Shown: positions 50,693 through 60,922, counted from the first letter of the stretch. The stretch: 64,000 nucleotides of DNA from Sulfurimonas sp. (GCF_028714975.1 NZ_JAQTLH010000009.1:1-64000), one strand, 5' to 3'. Notes: generated by a model not told the origin, from the sequence alone. A program made the numbers and translations.

Positions 50693-51109
50693 ATTATTTA
50701 CACTTTCATACACACCATTCATATCTTCTCGGTTTTTATATACGGCGGATTTTTATTTGTAGATGTCCTCTTTTTATCTAAAATGCATCAAACCCTAAAT
50801 GAAGAAGAGCATAAAAAAGCAAGAGAAGCCATTATGATGCATGTTAGAAAAGTTGTCCCGTATGCTCTTATGGTTGCAGTCGCAAGCGGCTTATACTTAA
50901 TCTCTCAAATTTTTGGAGAAATAGAAAACGGCACGCTATCATACTTTCAAACTCTTCTGCTTTTTAAAGCATTTTTAGGTTCATGGTTAGGATTAAGAGG
51001 GATAAATCAAAAACTATTTAAAATAAATCCATGGGTTTTTAAGAGTCACTTTTTCCCATTTAGCTTAGTTGTTATGATTATTTTACTCTCACAATTTATG
51101 TATATGTAA
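50693..51109 (+). CDS. Small four-helix membrane protein with apparent ATT start codon
   Basis: Conventional starts give only 108 residues from the ATG at 50783, but the frame stays open back to a TAA at 50666 and contains no ATG, GTG or TTG in that stretch. AAAGGA (50681-50686) is 6 bases before ATT at 50693. From there the protein is 138 residues, beginning IIYTFIHTIHIFSVFIYGGF, a first membrane helix that continues into the rest (three further helices). This complete four-helix form looks like a genuine membrane protein of the CopD/DUF type; function is unknown. ATT is a rare start, known from infC. Confidence 0.6.
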   Translation: MIYTFIHTIHIFSVFIYGGFLFVDVLFLSKMHQTLNEEEHKKAREAIMMHVRKVVPYALMVAVASGLYLISQIFGEIENGTLSYFQTLLLFKAFLGSWLGLRGINQKLFKINPWVFKSHFFPFSLVVMIILLSQFMYM

Positions 51110-51197
51110 AAATATTTTACAATTTAGAGTAGTTTTAAAAAAAAAACACCTAAATTGTGATAATATTATCCCACTTTTTTTAAATAAGGCGTTTTAA

Positions 51198-53093
51198 ATG
51201 TTTCAGAACCTAAGTATCCACAAAAAAATGAATTACCTTGTAGGCATGATAACACTCTCCTTTTTTGTTGCTGCCATCTCTATATTTTTCACTATGAGCC
51301 ATATTGAATCAAACTACAACCATCTGCATAAGAGTTCTATGATAGGCGGTTTAACAACTCTTGAGATAGAGAAAAATCTCAACTATACAAGCAGATTATC
51401 AAGAGATATTATACTTGGCGGCGATTATGATAAAAACATAGCGAATCTTGAGAGCACTATTAAAAAAATTGAAAATAATTTTAATTCGCTAGAGACTCTT
51501 ATGAAAAATGATTCATCATTTAGTATGGTAAGTGAAGCTAAAAACTCAACGATGCTCTTTTTAAACAACACTTTAAAAATGATGAAATCAATAGATTCAC
51601 AAGCAATCAAAAACAACAAAGATGAGATATATAGCAACTACTCCAAAGAGCTGACTCCGTTTGCAAACGCTTCAAGAGAATCATTTAAAAAACTTGTAGA
51701 CTTAAAAGCAAAAGAGTTGGAAAAAGACTCCACAAACCTTGGATCTGAAATAAACTTTTCCAAATATTTAGCTCTTATCGTAGGTATAACAATCGGTGTT
51801 ATTGTGCTTATTTTGGCGACAATCATTAGAAAATCTATAACATCAGGAATCAATCAATTTACATCTCTCATTACCTATGTAGCAAAAGGTGATTTTAGCC
51901 ATAAATCAAGCACCATAAACGATGAGACGGAGCTTGGAATTATGGGTAGCGCCCTCTCTAAGCTTATAAACCACACGGAGGATTTGATAAACGAAATTAA
52001 TAGAACTATAACAGATGCTTCTAAAGGAGTTTTCACGCATCAAATATCTTCGGAGGGTATGGATGGAGAGTTTGTTAAAGCGATTGAAAGTGTTAGAAAA
52101 AGCATAGAATTTATGAAAGAACAAAATGCCAAAGCACAAAGAGACGTCTTTAACTCAAAAATCAGTACAAGAAGTGTTAGAGTTTCAGAATCGCTTTCAC
52201 TGATTATTTCTGATTTAAGCGCAAATATTAACGACTTAAAAACAATTACGAATGCGACAAAAGAGTCTTCTGAATCAGCAAATAATTCTCGCAATGACAT
52301 AACTGAAATCGTAAATGAGTTAAATGCCCTAAACGAGCAGGTAAACATAAATAATCATAGCATTGGCGAGATAGCAAATCAGGCAAACGAAATTACATCC
52401 GTTATACAGCTTATCACGGATATAGCAGATCAGACAAATCTTCTCGCACTTAATGCCGCAATTGAAGCTGCACGCGCAGGAGAACACGGAAGAGGGTTTG
52501 CCGTTGTTGCAGATGAAGTAAGAAAGCTTGCAGAGAGAACGCATAAAGCAACCGGTGAAATTTCTATCTCTATCAAATCTCTTCAACAAGATATGAGTGA
52601 GATTCAGACAAGTTCCGACATTATGAAAAGCACCGTAGAAGGCTCAACGCAAAAGATAAGCGGATTTGAAGATACTCTTATCGAATTAAGCAACAACTCT
52701 TCAAAAATGGTTAACTACTCATATGCGATGGAAAACAGCATCTTTATAGTTCTTGCAAAACTTGAGCATATTTTATATAAATCTCGTGTTTACAACTCTA
52801 TAATATCATTAAAAATGTTTGAGCCGCAAAATACTCATCAGTGCGATTTAGGTGTTTGGTATGAAGGAGAAGGAAAAAGAAGATTTAATGAAACCTCATC
52901 ATACGCAAGAATAGCTACTCCGCATGAAGTAGTTCATAAAAATGCAAATCAAAATCTTCTATATTTAAGCAAAAATCCGCAAGAAGATACGCTTGCAAAC
53001 GATAGCGTAATTATAAACAATTTTGACGCTATGGAAAATGCTTCTACAGAACTCTTTAGCCTACTAGACAGTATGCTCACAGAGTCTAAATAG
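51198..53093 (+). CDS. Methyl-accepting chemotaxis protein with CZB zinc domain
   Basis: 631 residues. A membrane helix (about 12-32), a helical extracytoplasmic domain (about 33-188, four-helix-bundle type), second helix (about 190-211), HAMP (about 212-265), signalling domain with [20 protein letters not shown] and [14 protein letters not shown]. After the hairpin the C-terminus holds a CZB module (about 515-631) with H547-x-C549-x-L-G-x-W and the later HEVVHKNA, the zinc site reported to sense zinc or hypochlorous acid. It is a complete receptor and a lone gene. Confidence 0.92.
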   Translation: MFQNLSIHKKMNYLVGMITLSFFVAAISIFFTMSHIESNYNHLHKSSMIGGLTTLEIEKNLNYTSRLSRDIILGGDYDKNIANLESTIKKIENNFNSLETLMKNDSSFSMVSEAKNSTMLFLNNTLKMMKSIDSQAIKNNKDEIYSNYSKELTPFANASRESFKKLVDLKAKELEKDSTNLGSEINFSKYLALIVGITIGVIVLILATIIRKSITSGINQFTSLITYVAKGDFSHKSSTINDETELGIMGSALSKLINHTEDLINEINRTITDASKGVFTHQISSEGMDGEFVKAIESVRKSIEFMKEQNAKAQRDVFNSKISTRSVRVSESLSLIISDLSANINDLKTITNATKESSESANNSRNDITEIVNELNALNEQVNINNHSIGEIANQANEITSVIQLITDIADQTNLLALNAAIEAARAGEHGRGFAVVADEVRKLAERTHKATGEISISIKSLQQDMSEIQTSSDIMKSTVEGSTQKISGFEDTLIELSNNSSKMVNYSYAMENSIFIVLAKLEHILYKSRVYNSIISLKMFEPQNTHQCDLGVWYEGEGKRRFNETSSYARIATPHEVVHKNANQNLLYLSKNPQEDTLANDSVIINNFDAMENASTELFSLLDSMLTESK

Positions 53094-53104
53094 ACTCATC
53101 TACT

Positions 53105-53473
53105 CTACTCCCAATCGCTATATATTGACTGGGAGTGCTTATCTTTTTTATAGCGTCTTGCGTTTTTTGTTTTATCAAGTTGATTTGAAGCATATAAAAT
53201 CTCCTCTTTTATCTCATTTACATCTTTATCACTCTCTTTAAAAGCGATCATTTTCTTAACAAGTTTTTGCAAATCCTGCAAATCGCCTTTATAAAGAGCT
53301 ATTTCATCAACTCTTTGTAAAATTTTTAAGTTGCTATCAATCTTCTTATTATACCCCTCAATCGTTATCTCAGGATTACCTGAGAGATACCCGATTACGC
53401 TCTTATGGAATCGTTCCAATGCTCTAATATATCGCAACCTATTTGCATTATCAACCGCTTTTTGTGATGCCAT
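53105..53473 (-). CDS. Hypothetical helical protein, 122 residues
   Basis: Predominantly helical and basic at the end (KTKNARRYKKDKHSQ). No motif recognised. The minus-strand -10 TATAAT at 53508-53503 lies 30 bases upstream and overlaps a plus-strand TATAAT of the rhodanese gene. It ends 12 bases from the chemoreceptor stop in convergent orientation. Confidence 0.7.
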   Translation of the reverse strand: MASQKAVDNANRLRYIRALERFHKSVIGYLSGNPEITIEGYNKKIDSNLKILQRVDEIALYKGDLQDLQKLVKKMIAFKESDKDVNEIKEEILYASNQLDKTKNARRYKKDKHSQSIYSDWE

Positions 53474-53498
53474 TTTTTACCTATTATTTATTTGTTAG

Positions 53499-53508
53499 TA
53501 TAATTATA
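53499..53508. promoter_or_regulatory. Overlapping divergent -10 elements
   Basis: TATAATTATA contains a plus-strand TATAAT (53499-53504) facing the rhodanese gene and a minus-strand TATAAT (53508 to 53503) facing the 122-residue gene, so the two transcripts should compete for polymerase. Confidence 0.5.
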
Positions 53509-53537
53509 CAATTAATTATTTATTATGGAGAACCCTA

Positions 53538-53936
53538 TTGAAAAAAATTTTATTATCGTTTTTGTTTTTATCTACTTTGCTTTTTGCCTCTGTTAAAGAT
53601 GAGGAGGCTTCGCAGGCGTTGATTGATTCGAAAATGCCTATCGTAGACATTAGAACACCCTCTGAATGGAAAGAGACGGGACTTTTGCAAGGCTCTATTC
53701 CCATTATGCTTTTTGATGAAAAAGGGAAGTATGATTTGAATGATTTTTTACAAAAATTAAATAGCGCGATAGATACGAAAAAACCTTTTGCTATCATTTG
53801 CAGAACCGGCAGCAGAACAAAGATTTTAGCCTCTTTTTTATCACAAAAGATGAATTATGAGGTTGTGAATATAAAAAGTGGCATTGTTTACGCAAAATAT
53901 CTAAAATTGCCTATTTTGCCATATCAGGCAAATTAA
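53538..53936 (+). CDS. Periplasmic rhodanese-domain protein
   Basis: 132 residues with a TTG or ATG-like start region; N-terminal signal peptide KKILLSFLFLSTLLFASVK. One rhodanese domain: VDIRTPSEWKETG (about 36-48), SIPIMLFDEKG, and the active-site loop ICRTGSRTKILASFL with the persulfide Cys (about 94). Rhodaneses move sulfane sulfur; a periplasmic one fits a sulfur-oxidising lifestyle. GGAG precedes the start. Monocistronic. Confidence 0.9.
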   Translation: MKKILLSFLFLSTLLFASVKDEEASQALIDSKMPIVDIRTPSEWKETGLLQGSIPIMLFDEKGKYDLNDFLQKLNSAIDTKKPFAIICRTGSRTKILASFLSQKMNYEVVNIKSGIVYAKYLKLPILPYQAN

Positions 53937-53955
53937 ACTTCAAATCAACTTTACT

Positions 53956-53996
53956 AGATTGCCGCGCTTTGCTCACAATGACAAACGCGGCAGTCT
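53956..53996. terminator. GTCATTGCGAG-type palindromic repeat / bidirectional terminator
   Basis: AGATTGCCGCG (53956-53966) pairs with CGCGGCAGTCT (53986-53996) with one G-U over a 19-base loop that includes GCTCACAATGAC. It lies between convergent genes (rhodanese and the 157-residue gene). Sequence resembles the repeats at 38443 and 9973. Confidence 0.6.
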
Positions 53997-54008
53997 CTCT
54001 TAACCGCT

Positions 54009-54482
54009 CTACAAAAGCGACTTTATAACATTGCTAACGCCTTGGTGCAAGTTATAATTTGAAATCGGAAAATCCAAAGCCTCATTCTCAAGATTGACGC
54101 TATTTTTTGATAGATAATCACCCAATATCTTCAAATCTATGCTTTTGTAATTTTTACATACTGCACCGTCAAGCTTGGTTCTTAGCAAGACTCCTGCAAC
54201 ATTTGATTTTTGAATCGTAAAAGCCAGAGTTTTTAGACTAACAAAATCACTCCACCTAAAAAAAAGTTCCGGTGTAAGTTCACTTACAGCTACTCCTTCA
54301 GGGTTAAAAAGTATATTTGCATCTCTAAGCGGAACCAAAATACTCAAAATCGCCTCGCTAAAAGGAACAACTCTGTCCCTCCAAAAAGGAGACTCGTTTC
54401 TACTTTTTAACTCACCCTCTAATGTTTGTAAAATCGTTTGTATATCCGCACTTCTAAAAAGATTATAACTCTCTTGCTTCAT
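54009..54482 (-). CDS. Unknown 157-residue protein
   Basis: The frame encodes a soluble, helix-rich protein with FWRDRVVPFSEAILSILVP, FNPEGVAVSELTPELFFRWS and LHQGVSNVIKSLL. I do not recognise a family with confidence; the first segment faintly recalls conjugative coupling ATPases, but no P-loop is present. A minus-strand TATAAT lies at 54516-54511. The hybrid kinase gene lies upstream on the same strand behind element D. Confidence 0.6.
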   Translation of the reverse strand: MKQESYNLFRSADIQTILQTLEGELKSRNESPFWRDRVVPFSEAILSILVPLRDANILFNPEGVAVSELTPELFFRWSDFVSLKTLAFTIQKSNVAGVLLRTKLDGAVCKNYKSIDLKILGDYLSKNSVNLENEALDFPISNYNLHQGVSNVIKSLL

Positions 54483-54569
54483 AAAAGACCCATCTTATAT
54501 TATTTGTGCCATTATAAATACTTTTTAGTATAATTTTGCTTTTATTACAAAATAGGAGTCCGGTTTTGA

Positions 54570-54600
54570 CTACGCTAACCGCCATAAACGGCTAAAGCCT
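54570..54600 (-). repeat. Intergenic hairpin element, partial copy D
   Basis: Minus strand: GCTTTAGCCGTTTATGGCGG then TTAGCGTAG. The start lies on the kinase stop codon, and the mini-hairpin is GCCG/CGGT. Hairpins 1 and 4 of the full element are missing. A weak CAAAA...TTTTG pairing (54566 to 54546) may correspond to hairpin 3. Confidence 0.5.
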
Positions 54601-57253
54601 AAACAATTTTTATCTTCGCCACCCTCTCTTTTATCTTCTCGAATGCGGCTTCATATTTGTATTTGCTCTCTTTGCTCTTAGCCATGCTTTCCATCTTTGC
54701 GCTCTCTTCTTGTATATCTTCAAGTCTAAAGTTGCCGCTTGAACCTTTTATGCTGTGAGCGACAAGTGCTATCTTTTTATAATCTCTTAGTTCGATAGCA
54801 TTTTGCAGTTCAGGAATCTGTATTTGCATTTTTTTAATAAAAAGTTCTACAAGCATTTTCAACTCATCGCTGCTTAGCATTAACTCCTGAGTCAATTTTT
54901 CACAATCCAAACCTTCTATATTGCATTTGGTTTCGGCACTGTTTGGCGTGCCGATACTCTCTTTAGTAATTTTTAAATAATTAAAAAATACTCTCTCCAA
55001 CTCTTTTATAACGATAGGTTTTCCCAAAAATGAGTCAAAACCGCTTTGAAGCCCTCTCTCTTTTGCACCCTTAATTACATTTGCAGTCAAAGCAGATACC
55101 GGAGTGTGTCTTAGTCCTTTTTCTTTTTCATACTTTATGATTGCCAAAACGGCTGCATTTCCATCCATTACAGGCATCTGTTCATCCATCAAAATCAAAT
55201 CATAATTATTTTTTTTATAAAGATTTACCGCTTCAAGTCCGTTTGTAGCCAAATCGTAAGTAAGTCCATACTTGTCAAGCAGTATCTTAATCAGCTCTTG
55301 ATTTGCTATATTGTCTTCTGCTATGAGAATGTGTCCTGAGAATTTTTTACCTCCGTCTACTCTGAAAGGGCAAAAAAGCTCAGGATGGAAAAGTTCATCA
55401 AAAGCGCTTTTTATTTTTGAACAGTAGAGCGGAAAATATATAGAAGATATATGAAAATATTTTTCATACTTATCATCCGGTTTACTTGCTAAGATAATAT
55501 ATTTTTCATTTGAATCCAATATCTTATCTTTGATTTTATCATCAATGTCTTCTTCTAAAACTATGGCTATATCATACTCTTTATCAAGACTTTCTACAAC
55601 ATCTATCTCTATATTAAACATTTTTACATATTTTAAAAATGAGTCTGTTTTATAATTAGAAGTGCCGTTTTTTAGATATAAAACGATTTTTAGCGCTTTA
55701 ATCTCATCTATATCGTTAAAGATTTTACACTCTTTGCTATGGATCTCAACCGGAATTTCAATCCAAAATGTACTCCCCTCGCCGAGCGTCGATTTTACAA
55801 ATATATCTCCGCCCATATGTTTTGAGAGCTGATGACATATTGAGAGTCCCAAACCCGTACCCTCATAATTTTCAATACCCTCATGATTTGCCTGAGTAAA
55901 AGCCGAAAATATATTTTTTAAATCCTCTTTTGCGATACCAACCCCATTGTCGCTTACGCTGACTTTTAAAACTTCATTATCACATGTAACTTCTACATGT
56001 ATATGACCGCCCGCTTTTGTAAATTTTATGGCGTTGCTTAAAAAATTCGATAATATCTGCTTTATTCTAAGGGCATCTGCATAGAGCTCTTTTGGGATTT
56101 TCGGGTCTATAAAAGAGGTGATAGTTATATCTCTTGAGTTTGCCGAAGCAACAAATAACTCCAGCGCATGGCTTATCTCTTCATGAATCGAAAATATTTT
56201 CGGCTCAATGGTAAACTCACCGCTTCTTAGTTTTGAAAAATCCAAAATATCGTTAATGATACTAAGTAAATTCTCTCCGCTGTTTAAAATAATCTCTAAA
56301 TATTTTCTATGCTGTTTTGAAACATCTTTATCTATAAGTAGATTTACAAAGCCAAGTATCGCATTTAAAGGTGTTCTTATTTCGTGTGACATATTTGACA
56401 AGAAGTACTCTTTTGCTCTTGAGGCTTTTTGTGCTTCAAGTCTTGCGTCTACCAATTTTGTGACATCATTTGCAATGGATATATACTCAATAGAATTATC
56501 ATACGGATCCGTTATTTTTACAATCGTTACATCGACATAAAAATAGTCTCCGTCTTTCTTGTTATTTTTAATCGTTCCACGAAAAACATCCGCATGTTTA
56601 AGCTGAAACCATAAATCATCAAAATATTCCTGAGGCATATCTTCATGTTTAAATATGCTATGCTTGCTCCCTATTAGCTCATCAGCACTGTAACCGCTCA
56701 ATTTTATATACTTATCGTTTACATAGGTGATTTTGCCGTCCATATCCGTTTTAGAGATGATAGAACTCTCATCCAACGCTTTTTGATACTCGCTCAAGAG
56801 CTTTACATGCCGATTTATCTCTTGCTCTTTTTGAAAAATGGTGTCGGTGTAGTGTCTTAAGACTCCACGAAAATTTTGATCAAACAAAAAAGATATCTCA
56901 TCAAAAATCGCCTTTGAATTGAGCTTTACATCGTATGTAAAATCAATCATCGACTTTCTAAAATGGCTGCATATTTCAAAGAGTTCATCCGCTCTGATAT
57001 CTCTGTCTTTTAGATAGACTAGAAGATTTTGCATATTCGGACAGTCACCGATCTCTACTTCACCCGATATAACCCACATAAAATAGTCAAACACGCCGCC
57101 TGCGTACTCGTTTAGAAACTGTTTTTTATCTATCGCATGAACATTCAATATCTTTTGTGGAGACTCGTATGACACCCACTGCAGAAGAATAATCTCTTTT
57201 GCCGACATGAAAATATCTCTGTTTTTTACAAGAATCGGTACTTTTCTTTCCAT
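54599..57253 (-). CDS. Hybrid sensor histidine kinase (PAS-HK-REC-HPT)
   Basis: 884 residues, no membrane helix, so cytoplasmic. An N-terminal helical domain (about 15-150, not recognised) with one Cys motif, a PAS domain (about 163-280, VNDKYIKLSGYSADELIG), HisKA with SHEIRTPLNAILGF (about 293-306), HATPase with DNGVGIAKEDL and GTGLGLSI, an extra degenerate segment, receiver with LILMDEQMPVMDG (Asp about 702), and an HPT domain with AHSIKGSSGNF (His about 835). This is a full internal phosphorelay whose output partner is not in the window. It starts 16 bases after pepN. Confidence 0.88.
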   Translation of the reverse strand: MERKVPILVKNRDIFMSAKEIILLQWVSYESPQKILNVHAIDKKQFLNEYAGGVFDYFMWVISGEVEIGDCPNMQNLLVYLKDRDIRADELFEICSHFRKSMIDFTYDVKLNSKAIFDEISFLFDQNFRGVLRHYTDTIFQKEQEINRHVKLLSEYQKALDESSIISKTDMDGKITYVNDKYIKLSGYSADELIGSKHSIFKHEDMPQEYFDDLWFQLKHADVFRGTIKNNKKDGDYFYVDVTIVKITDPYDNSIEYISIANDVTKLVDARLEAQKASRAKEYFLSNMSHEIRTPLNAILGFVNLLIDKDVSKQHRKYLEIILNSGENLLSIINDILDFSKLRSGEFTIEPKIFSIHEEISHALELFVASANSRDITITSFIDPKIPKELYADALRIKQILSNFLSNAIKFTKAGGHIHVEVTCDNEVLKVSVSDNGVGIAKEDLKNIFSAFTQANHEGIENYEGTGLGLSICHQLSKHMGGDIFVKSTLGEGSTFWIEIPVEIHSKECKIFNDIDEIKALKIVLYLKNGTSNYKTDSFLKYVKMFNIEIDVVESLDKEYDIAIVLEEDIDDKIKDKILDSNEKYIILASKPDDKYEKYFHISSIYFPLYCSKIKSAFDELFHPELFCPFRVDGGKKFSGHILIAEDNIANQELIKILLDKYGLTYDLATNGLEAVNLYKKNNYDLILMDEQMPVMDGNAAVLAIIKYEKEKGLRHTPVSALTANVIKGAKERGLQSGFDSFLGKPIVIKELERVFFNYLKITKESIGTPNSAETKCNIEGLDCEKLTQELMLSSDELKMLVELFIKKMQIQIPELQNAIELRDYKKIALVAHSIKGSSGNFRLEDIQEESAKMESMAKSKESKYKYEAAFEKIKERVAKIKIV

Positions 57254-57269
57254 CTTATTTATCCGTAAA

Positions 57270-59831
57270 TTATGAAATTTTTATGATTTTACTGACAATT
57301 TCATAAACATTTTTTGAGATTGACGGTTCAGACACAACTCTCTCCAGCTCTGCTCTCATCAGTTTTTTATTAACACTGTTTAATTTTTCATATATTTTAA
57401 ATGCACCCGCAAGTCCTGAAGCCATCTGCGGATTTATCTTATCTATATCAATAATCTTATCTACGACAAATTTATACCCAAGACCCTCTTTTGCATGAAA
57501 ATATTTATAATTTCTTGAAAACGAACCAATCAAAGAGCGAACCAAGTTCGGTACCAGCTCATTGTACGCATCATCATTCTGAAGTGCCGCAACTCTCTCT
57601 AGCACTCCTTCTCTTTGCGAAGAGGCTAAGAGCGAGAAGTATTTGTTCATTACCAAAGTATCATTTTTGTATCTTTTGTAAAAATGTTCTTGTGAGACTT
57701 TAGCATGAAGCGGTGCGATATTTTCTAAGATATCAAGTGCGACCACCCTGTCCGTCATAGTTATAGAGTCGTTATACTGCGCATTTGCCGTTTCAATAAT
57801 CTTATCGCTCTTTAAAGCCGAGAGAAGTTTTAAACAACGGTTTTTTATGCTTCGCTCACCCATACTTTTTGCATCAAGCTCTTTGCATAAAGGCTTGTGG
57901 TTTTGAGTGTAAATCTCTAAGAGTTTATCTTCAAATGCAGCAGCCAAATGTTTTTCCAGCTTCTCCTTAGCCTCATAAATAGGCTCAAAATCAACCTCTT
58001 CTTGTCTTTGCATCAGTGCCGTTACACTTGGCAGTTCCAAAAGAAGCGCTTTGAAAGAGAGATCCAGTTCGCTACCTAGTATATGTCCGTAAGCTTTTAC
58101 AAACGCTTCATCTATCGCCTCACCCCTCATCAAAGCTTCCATCGTTGCAACACCAAAAGATTGAGCCGACTCATATCTTACAAAGCTGTTTTTGTCATGT
58201 TTCATTAAAAAAGCATAGTTATTTTCTGCTTGTTCAACAATAATAGGAGCCGAAAAATCCCTATTTATCGATAAAATCGGTTTTAAATTTGTTTTAAAAA
58301 CAAAATCTTCACTCTCTTTTGAAATAGTGAGTGTTTTTGCTTCTATCTCTTTGCCGCTATCATCTAAAAGCGCCATTTTTAGCGGAAAATAGTACGGTTT
58401 TTGCTCACTGCCGTCTACCGCATTTGGAATTATCTGTGTAAGCGTAAGAGTGTATTTGCCCTCTTCAAACTTCTCGTCAACTTGGAGTTTTGGCGTACCT
58501 GATTGATGATACCATCTCTCAAACTGTTTCAAATCTATTCCGCCCGCCTTACTCATCGCCCATAAAAAATCATCCGTTCGCACTGCTTGAGAATCAAAAG
58601 TCTCAAAGTACAAATCCGTTGCCTTGCGGTATTTTTCTTCACCCAAAAGAGTATATATCATACGAATAACCTCGGCACCTTTTTCATAAACCGTCGCCGT
58701 GTAGAAGTTATTTATCGTCATATACGAATCAGGCTGAATCGGGTGAGCCGTGGGTGAGCCGTCTTCAACAAACTGTCGCTCTCGCAAAGCTCTAACATCT
58801 TCTATCCGTTTAACCTCTTTTGAGTTTAAATCCGCAGAGAAACATTGGTCGCGAAATACTGTCAAACCCTCTTTTAGTGTGAGTTGAAACCAGTCACGGC
58901 AAGTGATGCGGTTACCCGTCCAGTTATGAAAATACTCATGTGCGATAACACTCTGAATCGCCATAAAATTACCGTCTGTTGCACTATCTTCATCCGCTAA
59001 AACATAAGCGGAATTAAAAATATTCAGCCCCTTGTTCTCCATCGCTCCCATGTTAAAACTATCAACCGCGACGATATTATAAAGGTCTAAATCATACTCT
59101 CTGCCATAAACATCTTCATCCCACTTCATAGACTCTTTGAGTGATTTCATCGCATGTTTGCACTTAGACTCATTGCCTTTGTCGGTATAGATATAAAGCC
59201 TTGCATACTTACCGCTCTTTGTCACAAACTTATCTTGTATAACCCCCAAATCTCCTGCAACAAGCGCAAAAAGGTATGAGGGTTTTGGATGCGGATCAAA
59301 CCAAGTGGCACCGTGTCTTTTATCATCAAGTTTAAAATTTGTCTCTCTGTTTCCGTTGCTAAGCAAAATCGGGTATCTCTCCCTGTCTGCCACAAGGGTT
59401 GTTCTAAACACCGCCATAACATCGGGACGGTCTATATATGGAGTTATCCTTCTAAAACCCTCCGGCTCATTTTGCGTACAAAAGATACTTCCCGATTTGT
59501 AAAGCCCTTCAAGTTCGCTGTTTAACTGCGGATAAATTTTGTTAATGATGATAAGTTTAAACTCATCACCCACATCTAAAACTCTCAAATGCTCTTTTTC
59601 GATAATGTATCTACTTTCATTAAGTTTTACATCATCCAAATATATCTCTATAAGTTCCAAATCAACGCTGTTTAACAGTAAATCTTTAGAGTTTTTATCT
59701 ACTTTTATGATGTGCATAAGATTTGTAACCTGTGCGTACTCTTCAAAAAGTTCAAAAACCAAATCGCAAGTTTTGACGGTAAATTCGCTCTTTTTATAAT
59801 CTTTTAGATAAATAGTTTCTACTTTACTCAT
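57270..59831 (-). CDS. pepN: Aminopeptidase N (M1 metalloprotease)
   Basis: 853 residues; removes N-terminal amino acids from peptides in the cytoplasm. The GAMEN exopeptidase motif (in FNMGAMENKGLN) and zinc-binding HEYFHNWTG (HEXXH at about 296-300) with the distal E in LTLKEGLT are present. Length is close to E. coli PepN (870). The kinase gene downstream shares the strand with a 16-base gap, perhaps in the same transcript. No relation of the two functions is known. Confidence 0.95.
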   Translation of the reverse strand: MSKVETIYLKDYKKSEFTVKTCDLVFELFEEYAQVTNLMHIIKVDKNSKDLLLNSVDLELIEIYLDDVKLNESRYIIEKEHLRVLDVGDEFKLIIINKIYPQLNSELEGLYKSGSIFCTQNEPEGFRRITPYIDRPDVMAVFRTTLVADRERYPILLSNGNRETNFKLDDKRHGATWFDPHPKPSYLFALVAGDLGVIQDKFVTKSGKYARLYIYTDKGNESKCKHAMKSLKESMKWDEDVYGREYDLDLYNIVAVDSFNMGAMENKGLNIFNSAYVLADEDSATDGNFMAIQSVIAHEYFHNWTGNRITCRDWFQLTLKEGLTVFRDQCFSADLNSKEVKRIEDVRALRERQFVEDGSPTAHPIQPDSYMTINNFYTATVYEKGAEVIRMIYTLLGEEKYRKATDLYFETFDSQAVRTDDFLWAMSKAGGIDLKQFERWYHQSGTPKLQVDEKFEEGKYTLTLTQIIPNAVDGSEQKPYYFPLKMALLDDSGKEIEAKTLTISKESEDFVFKTNLKPILSINRDFSAPIIVEQAENNYAFLMKHDKNSFVRYESAQSFGVATMEALMRGEAIDEAFVKAYGHILGSELDLSFKALLLELPSVTALMQRQEEVDFEPIYEAKEKLEKHLAAAFEDKLLEIYTQNHKPLCKELDAKSMGERSIKNRCLKLLSALKSDKIIETANAQYNDSITMTDRVVALDILENIAPLHAKVSQEHFYKRYKNDTLVMNKYFSLLASSQREGVLERVAALQNDDAYNELVPNLVRSLIGSFSRNYKYFHAKEGLGYKFVVDKIIDIDKINPQMASGLAGAFKIYEKLNSVNKKLMRAELERVVSEPSISKNVYEIVSKIIKIS

Positions 59832-59975
59832 AACTTCTCTTTATTTTTTTATAATAATAGCATAAGAGAGTTATTTGAGGCTTATAGAGTGCTCTTTGGT
59901 TTATGATTAAATTTGGCAAAGAAGCCAATTTTTGAGTGAAAATATGTTAATATCACACTATAAAAGGCGGTAAAA

Positions 59976-60284
59976 ATGTTAGATTATCAAAGAATACTCA
60001 AAGATTGTTTTTGGGATATGAGGCTTGAAGTCCAAGACATAAAAGCCATAGCAGAGGGTAATGATTTGCAAAAAAAATCATTTTTGTTTGAAAAAATTTT
60101 GCTAAACAGTACCAAGCTTTTTTCTGATTTAACTCTATTTGCCCAAGATGACTTAAAACTTCTTTTGGAAAATTATAAGGTACCGCAATTTAACGGGGAC
60201 TTTGCTTTTAGGCGAAAAAATATGGCGGAAGTCTATTTTTTTGACAAACCTCTTTTGATAGATGAGCTCAAATGGATAGCATAA
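59976..60284 (+). CDS. Small partner protein of the AbiEii-like nucleotidyltransferase
   Basis: 102 residues, mostly helical: YQRILKDCFWDMRLEVQDIK at the start, FLFEKILLNSTKLFSDLTLF in the middle and a C-terminal FFDKPLLIDELKWIA. Its end overlaps the nucleotidyltransferase gene by 13 bases. The layout, with a small protein upstream in a coupled pair, is that of antitoxin plus toxin, but it is not an AbiEi-type winged-helix protein. Family not recognised. Confidence 0.65.
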   Translation: MLDYQRILKDCFWDMRLEVQDIKAIAEGNDLQKKSFLFEKILLNSTKLFSDLTLFAQDDLKLLLENYKVPQFNGDFAFRRKNMAEVYFFDKPLLIDELKWIA

Positions 60285-60922
60285 ATTTTGGTTATCAAAA
60301 ACTCTATGAGCTTCAAGATAAAGTTTTAGAGGTGGTTTTTAGTGTTGAAAATATTTTTTACCTAACCGGCGGCACTTGCCTTAGCAGATTTTATCAAGAA
60401 AAAAGATATTCGGATGATTTAGACTTTTTTACCAACAACTCCCCAAGATACAGTTTTGCTATCAAAAAGATAAAACAAGCACTTGCGGCTAAGTTTGACC
60501 TTAGCATCGAAATAGAGTCAAAAGATTTTACAAGATATAAAATCAATAATTTTCTGCAAGTGGATTTTGTAAATGATATAGATGCAAGATATAAAGATGT
60601 TGTTGTAACAAAAGATGGATATATCATAGACAATATTGAAAATATTCTCAGCAATAAACTCACGGCAGTCATAGGTAGAGACAATCCAAAAGATATATTT
60701 GATATCTATTTGATTTGGAAATTTTATAAATTTGACTGGGTTGAAACAGTTCAATCGGCTCATCAAAAAGCCGGTTTTAGCGATGAAGAGCTTATAGTGA
60801 GGCTTAAAAGTTTTCCACGGTCACTGCTTGATGATATCATACTTGTTGATAAACATTTTTTGGATGATTTTGATAAAGAATATCCAAAACTTGTGGATGA
60901 AATTTCTAACGCTACTTGCTAA
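60272..60922 (+). CDS. AbiEii-like nucleotidyltransferase (toxin family)
   Basis: 216 residues. FYLTGGTCLSRFY (about 28-40) and YSDDLDFF (about 47-54) form the nucleotidyltransferase active site: GG-T plus D-x-D. FLQVDFVND and NKLTAVIGRDNPKDIFDIYLI are the later conserved parts of the AbiEii/AbiGii family. Such enzymes are phage-abortive or stress toxins that modify RNA. Length is shorter than AbiEii (about 300). Overlap with the gene upstream suggests coupling. Confidence 0.82.
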   Translation: MDSINFGYQKLYELQDKVLEVVFSVENIFYLTGGTCLSRFYQEKRYSDDLDFFTNNSPRYSFAIKKIKQALAAKFDLSIEIESKDFTRYKINNFLQVDFVNDIDARYKDVVVTKDGYIIDNIENILSNKLTAVIGRDNPKDIFDIYLIWKFYKFDWVETVQSAHQKAGFSDEELIVRLKSFPRSLLDDIILVDKHFLDDFDKEYPKLVDEISNATC

